A DNA stretch of 8,833 bases from Phycisphaerales bacterium UBA7812 (lineage in GTDB: Bacteria; Planctomycetota; Phycisphaerae; Phycisphaerales; UBA1924), in the NCBI GenBank assembly GCA_002480345.1, contig DLBY01000129.1, positions 1-8,833 on the forward strand, written 5' to 3'. Every line of letters begins with the position of its first letter. The first letter of the stretch is position 1. Positions 1 through 6,868 of this stretch are shown here, piece after piece. The notes under the pieces were generated by a model. That model had not been told where the DNA came from. It worked only from the letters and a program-made list of their open reading frames with translations, and ran no database searches. The position numbers were made by a program, and so were the translations under genes.

Positions 1-1225
1 CGTCGTCGTCGGGGCGAAATTCGCCGATCACAGCGGGGTCTCTGAAGCCGGCGCCGCTTACATCTTCGATCTCACGACGGGCGAGCAGGTTTCTGAGCTT
101 ACCGCATCGGATGCGGCTCGCCGCGATTGGTTCGGGAGTGCCGTGGCGGTTGATGGGACGAACGCGTTGATCGGAGCGCGGTTCAACAATCACAGCGGGC
201 TCATCGCGGCCGGCGCCGTGTATGTCTTCGATCTCACAACGGGCATGGAGGTCGACAAGCTCGTCGCGTCCGACGCCGAATCTGGTGATGCTTTCGGTTC
301 CGCGATCGCGGTTTCTGGGAGAACCGCTCTGGTTAGGGCGTCGTTCGACGATCACAGCGGAAGCACGGACGCGGGCTCCGCGTATGTCTTCGATCTGAGA
401 ACACGCTCTGAAGTCAAGAAACTCACGCGGGACGAACCCGGTGATGATGATCAACTCGGTGGTGCGGTCGCGATCTCGGGCAGGAGCGCGCTGATCGCTG
501 TGAACGCTCACGATCACAGCGGCTTCGAGGATGCCGGCGCCGTGTTCGTGTTTGATCTGATGACCGGGGATGAGGTCGCGAAGCTGACTTCGCCCGAGCC
601 TATTGTGGGCGAGTACTGGGGCAGTTCGGTCGCGATCTCGGGTACCACGGCGATCGTCGGGGCGCGTCTCCACGACCACAGCGGGCTCGAGAATGCGGGG
701 GCGGCGTATGTGTTCGACCTGGCGGCTGATCGGTTCGTCGCGAAGTTCACCGCGCCGGACGCGAGTGAGGCGGATTTCTTCGGGTGGTCTGTTGCGATCT
801 CGGGGAGGCTCGCGGTGATCACGGCGTACCAGGGTGATCACGGCGGCGTGTCCAATTCTGGCGTTGCATATGTGTTCGACCTCGCGACCGGCCGACAGGT
901 TTCGAAGCTCGTCGCGTCCGATGCGGCGGCCCGGGATCGGTTCGGGTTCTCCGTTGCCATCGACGGGACGACAGCCGTTCTTAGCGCGACTGGCGATGAT
1001 CACGGCGGTGTCCCCGACGCCGGATCCGTCTATGTGTTCCGCCTCGATCCCCCGTGCGCCGCCGATCTCGCCGAGCCGGCGGGCGTGCTCGATTTTGCGG
1101 ATGTCGGGGCGCTCGCCGACGCGTTGGTGCGGCGGAGTTCGATCGCGGATGTGAACTTCGACGGGGTCAGCGATCTCGGCGACATCGTGGCGTTTGTCGG
1201 GTCGTTCACTGCCGGCTGCCCTTGA
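1..1225 (+). CDS. FG-GAP_2 beta-propeller protein with GC-type dockerin tail (5' end missing)
   Basis: The reading frame is already open at position 2 and runs to TGA at 1223-1225, so the start and any signal peptide lie upstream. The visible part is a string of about 54-residue units with the pattern DHSG..AGAAYVFDL.TG....KL.ASDA..D.FG.SVAISG..A, which matches the FG-GAP_2 type of propeller repeat. At least seven copies are visible, enough for one propeller. The last 56 residues (from Cys at 1055) change character: they begin CAADLAEP, hold two dockerin-like halves with DVNFDGVSDLGD as a likely calcium loop, and end in AGCP. This is the GC-type dockerin tail seen on many Phycisphaerae secreted proteins. 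The protein is probably exported and attached to a surface or extracellular partner; its ligand is unknown. It has no visible link to the redox genes downstream. The family call is firm; the biological role is not known. Confidence 0.88.
   Translation, partial: VVVGAKFADHSGVSEAGAAYIFDLTTGEQVSELTASDAARRDWFGSAVAVDGTNALIGARFNNHSGLIAAGAVYVFDLTTGMEVDKLVASDAESGDAFGSAIAVSGRTALVRASFDDHSGSTDAGSAYVFDLRTRSEVKKLTRDEPGDDDQLGGAVAISGRSALIAVNAHDHSGFEDAGAVFVFDLMTGDEVAKLTSPEPIVGEYWGSSVAISGTTAIVGARLHDHSGLENAGAAYVFDLAADRFVAKFTAPDASEADFFGWSVAISGRLAVITAYQGDHGGVSNSGVAYVFDLATGRQVSKLVASDAAARDRFGFSVAIDGTTAVLSATGDDHGGVPDAGSVYVFRLDPPCAADLAEPAGVLDFADVGALADALVRRSSIADVNFDGVSDLGDIVAFVGSFTAGCP
26..1051 (+). repeat. Tandem protein-coding repeat, period exactly 162 bp
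   Basis: The D/N-H-S/G-G codon block of each propeller blade starts at 26, 188, 350, 512, 674, 836 and 998. All six intervals are exactly 162 bp (54 codons), with no insertion or deletion. DNA identity between units is only moderate, while the protein pattern is strongly kept, so this is an old coding repeat and not a recent DNA duplication. It probably continues upstream of the window. Confidence 0.9.
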
Positions 1226-1241
1226 CCGGGTCGCGCCCGGT
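1225..1241 (+). terminator. GC-rich hairpin just after the propeller gene stop
   Basis: ACCGGG (1225-1230) and CCCGGT (1236-1241) form a perfect 6-bp stem around the loop TCGCG. The stem starts on the last base of the TGA stop codon. There is no clear U tract after it (GTCTCCCTAG follows), so it is a weak or non-classical terminator candidate for the upstream gene. Confidence 0.4.
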
Positions 1242-1300
1242 GTCTCCCTAGAATCCCACGGCTTCGCTCGATTTTCGTCCCTCTTCGAGTAGGCTCTCAG

Positions 1301-1320
1301 ACGCGGGCTTCTCCCCGCGT
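1301..1320 (+). other. Stem-loop in the korA leader
   Basis: ACGCGGG (1301-1307) and CCCGCGT (1314-1320) form a perfect 7-bp stem with the 6-nt loop CTTCTC. It ends 51 nt before the korA start codon and has no U tract. It could be a second terminator element for the upstream gene, or a structure in the korA 5' leader. The sequence does not decide between these. Confidence 0.4.
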
Positions 1321-1356
1321 TCCGTGGCTCGGGCCCGCGCCGCGTGCCCGCCTGAC

Positions 1357-1362
1357 GGGAGG
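1357..1362 (+). promoter_or_regulatory. Ribosome binding site that fixes the korA start
   Basis: GGGAGG lies 9 nt before ATG at 1372. It decides the start. An in-frame GTG at 1324 would add 16 residues (MARARAACPPDGRLDT) that look like non-coding leader, overlap no family domain and have no comparable ribosome site. Confidence 0.75.
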
Positions 1363-1371
1363 CTTGACACC

Positions 1372-3267
1372 ATGACGACGACACCGGTCGCTGAGCACGC
1401 TGCGCACCCCACGACGATCGACTCGGTCGTCATCCGGTTCTGCGGGGACTCCGGGGACGGGATGCAGCTGACGGGCTCGCAGTTCACGGAAACGGCGGCG
1501 GTCTTCGGGAACGACTTCGCGACCTTCCCGGACTACCCCGCTGAGATCCGGGCGCCCAAGGGGACGACCTACGGCGTGTCGGGCTTCCAGGTGCACTTCT
1601 CGAGCCGGGACATCCACACGCACGGGGACGATGTGAATGTGCTGGTCGCGATGAACCCGGCGGGGTTCAGGACGAACATCCGGGATGTTCACCCCGGAGG
1701 GATCGTGATCGTCAACGAGGACGAGTTCACCGCGTCGCAGCTGAAGAAGTGCGGCTACCCGGACGGGTACAACCCCTTGCAGGACGACGACCTGCTGGCG
1801 CGGTACGAGATTCTGCCGATCCCGATGAGCCGGCTGACGCGCGAGTCGCTGGCGGATTCGGAGATGGGCGCGAAGGCGATCGACCGGTGCCGGAACATGT
1901 ATGCGCTGGGGATGGTCTACTGGATGTACGACCGCCCGCTGGACCCGACGATCGCGCACCTGAATCGCAAGTTCGGGGGTGCGAAGGGCAAGCCCGAGAT
2001 CGCGGAGATCAACATCCGCGCGCTCAAGGCGGGGTACTACTTCGGGGAGACGGCGGAGGTGTTCCCCGCGAAGATGCGGGTGCCCCCGGCGAAGCTGGAG
2101 GCGGGGACCTACCGACGCATCAGCGGCAGCGAGGCGATGGTGCTCGGGCTCGTGACGGCGGGGCACAAGGCGGGCAAGCGGATCGTGTACGCGAGCTACC
2201 CGATCACCCCGGCGTCGAACATCATCCAGGGGCTCGCGAACCTCAAGCGGCTCGGGGCGAAGACCTTCCAGGCGGAGGACGAGATCGCGGCGGTGTGCGC
2301 CGCGATCGGGGCGAGTTACGCGGGCAACATCGGGGTGACGGGGACGAGCGGTCCGGGGCTCGCGCTCAAGGCGGAGGCGCTCGGGCTCGCGGTGATGTTC
2401 GAGCTCCCGCTGGTGGTGATCGATGTGCAGCGCGCGGGCCCCTCGACGGGCATGCCCACGAAGACCGAGCAGGCGGACCTGATGATGGCGATGCACGGTC
2501 GTTCGGGCGAGTGCCCCTGCATCGTGCTCGCGCCGCGGAGCCCCGGGGATTGCTTCGGGATGGCGGTCGAGGCGGTCCGCCTCGCGGTCCGTCAGTGCTG
2601 CCCGGTGATCGTGCTGAGCGATGCGTATGTCGCGAACGGCGCCGAGCCCTGGCGCGTGCCGGACCTTGACGATGTGCCCGCGATCGAGGTGAGGCACCCG
2701 TCGCGGGCGGAGGTGGGAGAGGACTGGTTGCGGTACACGCGGGACGCCTCGACCGGCGCGCCGGCGTGGGTGCTCCCGGGCACGCCCGGGCTGGAGCACC
2801 GCATCGGGGGTCTCGAGAAGGGCGAGGACGGGAATGTCTCCTACGACCCCGACAACCACGATCGGATGACGCGTCTGCGTGCCGAGAAGATCGCGAAAGC
2901 CGCGGAGGTGATCCCGCCGCTGGAGGTGCGAGGCCCCGAATCGGGCGAGGTGCTGATGCTGGGGTGGGGGGGCACTTACGGCGCGATCACGACGGCGGCG
3001 GACGCGCTCCGCGCACGGGGGCGTTCGGTGAGCAGCGCCCACCTGCGGTATCTGAACCCGATGCCCTCGAACACGGAGGCGGTGCTGCGTTCCTTCGATC
3101 GCGTGGTGGTCCCGGAGATCAACTCGGGGCAGCTGCGCATGCTGATCCGCTCGCGTTTCCTGATCGACGCCGCGGGGATCAACATCGTGCGGGGCAGGCC
3201 CCTGAATGTGGACACGCTGATCGAGCGGGTCACCGAGCTGATGGACGGCGAAGGGGGTGCGGCGTGA
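1372..3267 (+). CDS. korA: 2-oxoacid:ferredoxin oxidoreductase, fused gamma-alpha subunit (KorA type)
   Basis: 631 residues, close to the usual length of bacterial KorA. With KorB it catalyses CoA- and thiamine-diphosphate-dependent oxidation of a 2-oxoacid, most likely 2-oxoglutarate to succinyl-CoA and CO2, reducing ferredoxin in the cytoplasm; the reaction can run in reverse. The N-terminal gamma domain (about residues 19-200) shows VIRFCGDSGDGMQLTG (20-35) and FPDYPAEIRAPKG (from 52). The alpha domain follows with YPITP at 276-280, TSGPG at 325-329 and RAGPSTGMPT at 354-363, all signatures of the POR family. The C-terminal part has the family transketolase-C-like fold region. This gamma-alpha fusion is what makes a two-subunit enzyme, so no separate gamma or delta gene is expected. 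The stop codon overlaps the korB start. The substrate is inferred from family; a broader 2-oxoacid range is possible. Confidence 0.93.
   Translation: MTTTPVAEHAAHPTTIDSVVIRFCGDSGDGMQLTGSQFTETAAVFGNDFATFPDYPAEIRAPKGTTYGVSGFQVHFSSRDIHTHGDDVNVLVAMNPAGFRTNIRDVHPGGIVIVNEDEFTASQLKKCGYPDGYNPLQDDDLLARYEILPIPMSRLTRESLADSEMGAKAIDRCRNMYALGMVYWMYDRPLDPTIAHLNRKFGGAKGKPEIAEINIRALKAGYYFGETAEVFPAKMRVPPAKLEAGTYRRISGSEAMVLGLVTAGHKAGKRIVYASYPITPASNIIQGLANLKRLGAKTFQAEDEIAAVCAAIGASYAGNIGVTGTSGPGLALKAEALGLAVMFELPLVVIDVQRAGPSTGMPTKTEQADLMMAMHGRSGECPCIVLAPRSPGDCFGMAVEAVRLAVRQCCPVIVLSDAYVANGAEPWRVPDLDDVPAIEVRHPSRAEVGEDWLRYTRDASTGAPAWVLPGTPGLEHRIGGLEKGEDGNVSYDPDNHDRMTRLRAEKIAKAAEVIPPLEVRGPESGEVLMLGWGGTYGAITTAADALRARGRSVSSAHLRYLNPMPSNTEAVLRSFDRVVVPEINSGQLRMLIRSRFLIDAAGINIVRGRPLNVDTLIERVTELMDGEGGAA
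3251..3257 (+). promoter_or_regulatory. korB ribosome binding site inside the korA end
   Basis: AAGGGGG lies 6 nt before the GTG at 3264. The GTG overlaps the korA stop as GTGA (3264-3267), the classic arrangement for translational coupling, and this fixes the korB start although it is not ATG. Upstream the same frame stays open inside korA, but that stretch is only a shadow of korA. Confidence 0.75.
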
Positions 3268-4316
3268 GCGAGAACGGCGACGCAACGGTCTCGGAAGTCA
3301 AGCTCTCCGCGAAGGACTTCGCGAGCGACCAGGATGTGCGGTGGTGCCCCGGGTGCGGGGATTACGCGGTCCTCGCGGCGATGCGGAAGGCGCTGCCTAG
3401 GCTGGGACACAAGAAGGAAGACTATGTCTTCGTGTCCGGCATCGGGTGCGCGGCGCGGTTCCCGTACTACATGGACACCTACGGGATGCACACGATCCAC
3501 GGCCGATCGCTCGCGGTCGCGACGGGTATCAAGATCAGCAACCCGGACCTCAAGGTCGTGGTGGTGTCGGGCGATGGCGACCTGCTCTCGATCGGTGCGA
3601 GCCACACCTTCCACGCGATGCGGCGGAATGTCGACCTGACGATCGTGCTGCTCAACAACCGCATCTACGGGCTGACGAAGGGGCAGTATTCGCCCACGAG
3701 CGAGTACGGGAAGATCACCGCGACGACCCCCGAGGGATCGCTCGATTACCCGGTGAACCCGGTGTCGTTCGCGGCGGCGGCGGGGTGCACCTTCATCGCG
3801 CGGGCGATCGATGTCGACCAGCCCGGCCTCGACGAGGTGCTGCGGCGCGCGATCGAGCACAAGGGGACCTCGTTCGTCGAGGTGTACCAGGACTGCAACA
3901 TCTTCAACCACGGCGCGTGGTTCTACGCGTCGCAGAAGGATTCTCGCGCGGAGACGACGGTGCAGCTCAGGCACGGCGAGCCGCTGGTGTACGGGAAGGA
4001 CCGGGATCGGGGCATCCTGTTCCGGAACGGGCGTCCGATCAAGGTCACGGTCGAGGGGGGGGCGAGCGCGAGCGATCTCGTGACGCACGACGAGACCGAT
4101 CGGTCGCGCGTGCATGTGTACTCGCAGATGTCGCATCCCGATTTTCCGGAGGTGATGGGCGTGCTCTACGCGAACCCCGAGCGTCGGACCTACGACGCGA
4201 TGGTCGACGAGCAGGTCCGGAACGCGGAGGTTGAGGACCGTGAGGCCGAGTTGCGTCGGCTCATGAAGGGCTCCGAATCGTGGGAGGTCCACGAGACGGT
4301 GGACGGGCCATCCTGA
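3264..4316 (+). CDS. korB: 2-oxoacid:ferredoxin oxidoreductase beta subunit (KorB type)
   Basis: 350 residues, typical for the beta subunit, which carries thiamine diphosphate and one [4Fe-4S] cluster and passes electrons to ferredoxin. The cluster-type cysteines are all present: Cys28 and Cys31 in WCPGCGDY, Cys62 in SGIGCAAR, and Cys211 in YQDCNIFN. Their spacing is nearly that of the archaeal enzyme of known structure. The diphosphate/magnesium motif is GDGDLLSIGASH (103-114) followed by NNRIYGLTKGQYSPTS (131-146). The gene starts at a GTG overlapping the korA stop, so the two subunits should be made in step. It ends with TGA at 4314-4316 and is followed by a gene-free gap. No ferredoxin gene is visible nearby. 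The substrate, 2-oxoglutarate versus other 2-oxoacids, is inferred from the family. Confidence 0.94.
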   Translation: MSENGDATVSEVKLSAKDFASDQDVRWCPGCGDYAVLAAMRKALPRLGHKKEDYVFVSGIGCAARFPYYMDTYGMHTIHGRSLAVATGIKISNPDLKVVVVSGDGDLLSIGASHTFHAMRRNVDLTIVLLNNRIYGLTKGQYSPTSEYGKITATTPEGSLDYPVNPVSFAAAAGCTFIARAIDVDQPGLDEVLRRAIEHKGTSFVEVYQDCNIFNHGAWFYASQKDSRAETTVQLRHGEPLVYGKDRDRGILFRNGRPIKVTVEGGASASDLVTHDETDRSRVHVYSQMSHPDFPEVMGVLYANPERRTYDAMVDEQVRNAEVEDREAELRRLMKGSESWEVHETVDGPS

Positions 4317-4330
4317 GCGGACGGTTTCCT

Positions 4331-4343
4331 CATCGAAGCGATG
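4331..4343 (+). terminator. Short hairpin downstream of korB
   Basis: CATCG (4331-4335) and CGATG (4339-4343) pair perfectly around an AAG loop, 14 nt after the korB stop. The stem is only 5 bp and no T run follows, so this is a weak terminator candidate. Confidence 0.25.
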
Positions 4344-4551
4344 CCCCGGCTTTGGCTTGATCACCCGCGTGCGGCGGCCGACGCGCATCGCTGGCGGCGT
4401 CGCGTTCTCTATGCGCACTGAACCGGGTGTTCTCGGACGGGGCTCCGCGGGTGGGTTCCGTGCCCTGCGGCGGCGGGGCTTTTCGGGGAAGCCGGCGCGA
4501 GAAGATGTCGGCGGAACGCCCCCTGCCCGCCCTAAATTGGATAAATAAGGG

Positions 4552-4557
4552 TATAAT
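4552..4557 (+). promoter_or_regulatory. Perfect TATAAT -10 box, likely promoter of the cytochrome cluster
   Basis: TATAAT occurs in the only clearly AT-rich stretch of the window (4531-4558). A start of transcription near 4564 would leave a leader of about 84 nt before the GTG at 4648. No good -35 box is visible at a 16-18 nt spacing; the best nearby hexamer, TTGGAT at 4537-4542, is too close. The promoter may therefore be activator-dependent or use an alternative sigma factor. The position also argues against a start codon at 4573. Confidence 0.5.
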
Positions 4558-4579
4558 TGGGCGGATGGTCCGGTGGTCG

Positions 4580-4609
4580 GGTTCCGGGTCTCGGGGTGGA
4601 ACCGAGACC
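4580..4609 (+). other. Mutually exclusive hairpins in the cytochrome leader
   Basis: Stem A pairs GGTTCC (4580-4585) with GGAACC (4598-4603). Stem B pairs GGTCTCGG (4587-4594) with CCGAGACC (4602-4609), with a 7-nt loop. The stems share bases 4602-4603, so both cannot form fully at once. The element lies between the TATAAT box and the start codon, where RNA structure could affect expression. GC-rich DNA makes chance hairpins common, so function is unproven. Confidence 0.3.
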
Positions 4610-4633
4610 GGGCTTTGACGGCCGGGCTCGGAC

Positions 4634-4639
4634 AGGCGG
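4634..4639 (+). promoter_or_regulatory. Ribosome binding site that decides the first cytochrome start
   Basis: AGGCGG, one mismatch from AGGAGG, lies 8 nt before GTG at 4648. Alternatives are worse. GTG at 4573 is too close to the probable transcription start and would put 25 non-signal residues in front of the signal peptide. ATG at 4675 has no purine-rich site before it. Confidence 0.55.
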
Positions 4640-4647
4640 GCGGCACC

Positions 4648-6861
4648 GTGAACGGCGCTTTCATTCGCATCCTGATGACCGTTCTCGCGGTCGCGTTCGC
4701 GGGGACGCTGGTGACGGCGCAGGTCGACGGCGCGCCCCGGAACGGGACGGGCGATCTGTTGAACCAGGAGCATCCGGACCGGCGGTGTCTGGCGTGCCAT
4801 GCGCAGCCGCACATCGCGGAACTCTCGCCCGCGGACCGTCGTTCGATGGTGGCGACCTGGCTCGGGACGGAGGGGTCGCCGCGGGCACCGACATCCGAGA
4901 TCCCGTTGACGGGTGAGGAGCCCGAGACGCGCCCGGGCTTGTATCTCGGCGCCGATGCGGTGGCGGGCAGCGTGCACGAGGGCGTGACCTGTGTCGAGTG
5001 TCACCAGGACGCGAAGGACCTGCCTCACAGCGCGAAGCTGAACCTGGCGACCTGCGCCGCGGCGTGCCACACGACAGCGGTGGAGGCGTACGACTTGGGC
5101 TCGCACATGGCGGCGTACGCGCGGGGTGATGAGCTGGCACCGACCTGCGTGAGTTGTCACGGCGGGCACCAGATCGTCCCGGGCAGCGACCGCGACGCGC
5201 CCCAGCACCGGTTGAACAGCGCGAAGATGTGCGGCGATTGCCACGCGCAGCACACGCCCGGCGCGGATGAGCCCGACCCGAGCGAGTGGGTCGGCAAGTA
5301 CATGGCGAGTGCGCACGCGGACTTCATGCGCGACGGCGGGCTGGTCTGGGCGGCGAACTGCGTGGATTGCCACGGTGCGCACGGCGTGCTGCCCTCGACG
5401 GATGAGCGTTCGATGGTGAGCCGGGCGCATGTGCCCCAGACCTGCGGGACCTGCCACCTCGGGGTCGCGGAGGTGTTCGACGAGAGCGTGCACGGGGTGC
5501 GGCTTTCGGAGGGGAACGGCGAGGCGCCGGTGTGCACGGATTGTCACGCGGCGCACGCGATCACGCGAGCCGACGAGCCCGCGTTCGCGTTGGATGTGAT
5601 CAACGAATGCGGGCAGTGCCACGACAGCGAGGACGCGCGGGAGGGGAAGCTGGGGACCTGGTACCGCTCGTACCTTGAGAGTTATCACGGGCAGGCGGCG
5701 AACCTCGGGTCGGCGCGGGCGGCGCGCTGCAGCGATTGCCACGGCGCGCATGACATCAAGCCGCTCGATGATCCGCTTTCGCGGGTGCACAAGGACAACC
5801 TGCAGCAGACCTGCGGGTCGTGCCACTCGGGCGCCGGCGCGAACTTCGTGGAGTTCGATCCGCACGCGAACTACCGGGACTCGGAGCACTACCCGATCCT
5901 CTTCGGGGTCTGGATGTACTTCGTTATCATGATGAGCACGGTGTTCGGGTTCTTCGGGCTGCACACCGCGCTCTGGTTCGTGCGCGCCAAGTACGAGCGC
6001 GCGAAGAACGGGGTGCACGAGTCCGACGAGAAGGAGGCGAAGACCGCGATCCGCCGTTTCACGACGCTCAACCGCGTCAACCACGCCCTGGTCGTCATCA
6101 CCTTCTTCGGGCTGACCGCGACGGGCATCCCTCTGGTCTTCAGCGGGGAGCGCTGGGCGCAGGTCATGATGAGCCTGTTCGGCGGCGTGCATGTCGCGGG
6201 CTTGTGGCACCGCTTCTTCGCGCTGCTGCTGATCATCAACTTCGTGCTGCACTTCTTCGGGCTCGCGCGGGCGTTCACGCGCCGGCGCGTTGCATGGCAC
6301 CGCTGGCTGTTCGGGCCCGACTCGCTCGTGCCCCGCTGGAAGGACGCGCAGGATGTCGGGGGGATGCTCCGCTGGTTCGTGCGGGGGGGCACGGTTCCCC
6401 GTTTCGACCGCTGGACCTACTGGGAGAAGTTCGATTACTGGGCGGAGGTCGGCGGGTCGATGATCATCGGCGGGTCGGGCTTCCTGCTCTGGTTCCCCGA
6501 GTTCACGAGCCACTTCCTGCCCGGATGGGTGTTCAATGTCGCGATGATCGTGCACGGCTACGAGGCGCTGCTCGCGATCGGGTTCATCTTCACGATCCAC
6601 TTCTTCAACGCGCACCTGCGCCCGGGGATGTTCCCGGTCGACGAGGTGATCTTCACGGGGAGCATGTCGGAGGAGGAACTCAAGCACCACAGGCCCGAGG
6701 AGTATGACCGCCTCGTCGAGTCGGGTCGACTCGAGGAGCTGCGCGTCCCGGCGCCGTCGAAGCAGTCCAAGCCCCTGATCCTCGCGACGGCGATCGTGCT
6801 GGTCGGCATCGGGATGATCCTGCTCACGCTGATCCTCATCGGGGGGTTGAGCACGCTCTGA
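4648..6861 (+). CDS. Fused multihaem cytochrome c (11 sites) - membrane cytochrome b, CbcL-like
   Basis: 737 residues from GTG at 4648. A signal peptide (residues 1-24, likely cut after LVTA) leads to a periplasmic domain with ten CXXCH haem sites starting at residues 47, 115, 167, 195, 238, 266, 296, 321, 361 and 389, plus a CAAACH (CX3CH) at 136-141. From about 417 the protein enters the membrane: helices near 417-443, 480-498, 519-540, 601-619, 628-653 and 709-737. Histidines H479, H521, H535, H636 and H651 sit where HydC/FdnI-type cytochrome b proteins bind two b haems. The same order of parts occurs in Geobacter CbcL, an inner-membrane protein used in electron transfer to low-potential extracellular acceptors. 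I infer a quinone-linked oxidoreductase that moves electrons between the membrane pool and the c-haems. Direction, partner and acceptor are unknown; it could also serve a periplasmic reductase. Two more multihaem genes follow within 7 nt and 1 nt, so an operon is likely. Confidence 0.88.
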   Translation: MNGAFIRILMTVLAVAFAGTLVTAQVDGAPRNGTGDLLNQEHPDRRCLACHAQPHIAELSPADRRSMVATWLGTEGSPRAPTSEIPLTGEEPETRPGLYLGADAVAGSVHEGVTCVECHQDAKDLPHSAKLNLATCAAACHTTAVEAYDLGSHMAAYARGDELAPTCVSCHGGHQIVPGSDRDAPQHRLNSAKMCGDCHAQHTPGADEPDPSEWVGKYMASAHADFMRDGGLVWAANCVDCHGAHGVLPSTDERSMVSRAHVPQTCGTCHLGVAEVFDESVHGVRLSEGNGEAPVCTDCHAAHAITRADEPAFALDVINECGQCHDSEDAREGKLGTWYRSYLESYHGQAANLGSARAARCSDCHGAHDIKPLDDPLSRVHKDNLQQTCGSCHSGAGANFVEFDPHANYRDSEHYPILFGVWMYFVIMMSTVFGFFGLHTALWFVRAKYERAKNGVHESDEKEAKTAIRRFTTLNRVNHALVVITFFGLTATGIPLVFSGERWAQVMMSLFGGVHVAGLWHRFFALLLIINFVLHFFGLARAFTRRRVAWHRWLFGPDSLVPRWKDAQDVGGMLRWFVRGGTVPRFDRWTYWEKFDYWAEVGGSMIIGGSGFLLWFPEFTSHFLPGWVFNVAMIVHGYEALLAIGFIFTIHFFNAHLRPGMFPVDEVIFTGSMSEEELKHHRPEEYDRLVESGRLEELRVPAPSKQSKPLILATAIVLVGIGMILLTLILIGGLSTL

Positions 6862-6866
6862 GGAGA
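6861..6866 (+). promoter_or_regulatory. Ribosome binding site of the 15-haem cytochrome
   Basis: AGGAGA starts on the last base of the previous gene's TGA stop and ends 2 nt before ATG at 6869. The spacing is short but the motif is strong. It ties this gene's translation to its upstream neighbour. Confidence 0.6.
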
Positions 6867-6868
6867 CC

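Larger units (their letters stand above)
4317..4647 (+). other. Gene-free gap between korB and the cytochrome genes
   Basis: These 331 bases hold no credible gene; the short open frames here are arginine-rich and lack ribosome sites. Contents: a small perfect hairpin at 4331-4343 soon after korB; a second stem, GGCTT/AAGCC, at 4477-4493; an AT-rich island at 4531-4558 inside otherwise very GC-rich DNA, containing TATAAT; and a leader with competing hairpins before the first cytochrome. The gap most likely separates two transcription units. Confidence 0.65.

Noticed and set aside
26..1051. CRISPR-like or satellite DNA reading of the 162-bp repeats
   Set aside because: The units are in frame, diverged at DNA level and conserved as protein blades, so they are coding repeats.
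1249..1254. TAGAAT as a -10 box for korA
   Set aside because: The only -35-like hexamer (TTGACC at 1222-1227) is 21 bases away, too far, and overlaps the previous stop codon. It is possible but too weak to list.
1364..1369. TTGACA resembling a -35 promoter box
   Set aside because: It lies 2 bases before the korA start codon, so a matching -10 box would fall inside the gene and none is seen.
1324..1371. Upstream GTG start for korA
   Set aside because: It adds 16 residues unlike the family start, whereas ATG at 1372 has a strong GGGAGG at good spacing.
1297..3285. Long - strand open frame opposite korA
   Set aside because: Same GC-driven shadow effect; korA on the + strand carries all family motifs, while the reverse translation is low-complexity Arg/His/Val.
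4573..4647. Upstream GTG start for the first cytochrome
   Set aside because: It lies about 16 bases after the TATAAT box and would place 25 unrelated residues before a normal signal peptide.
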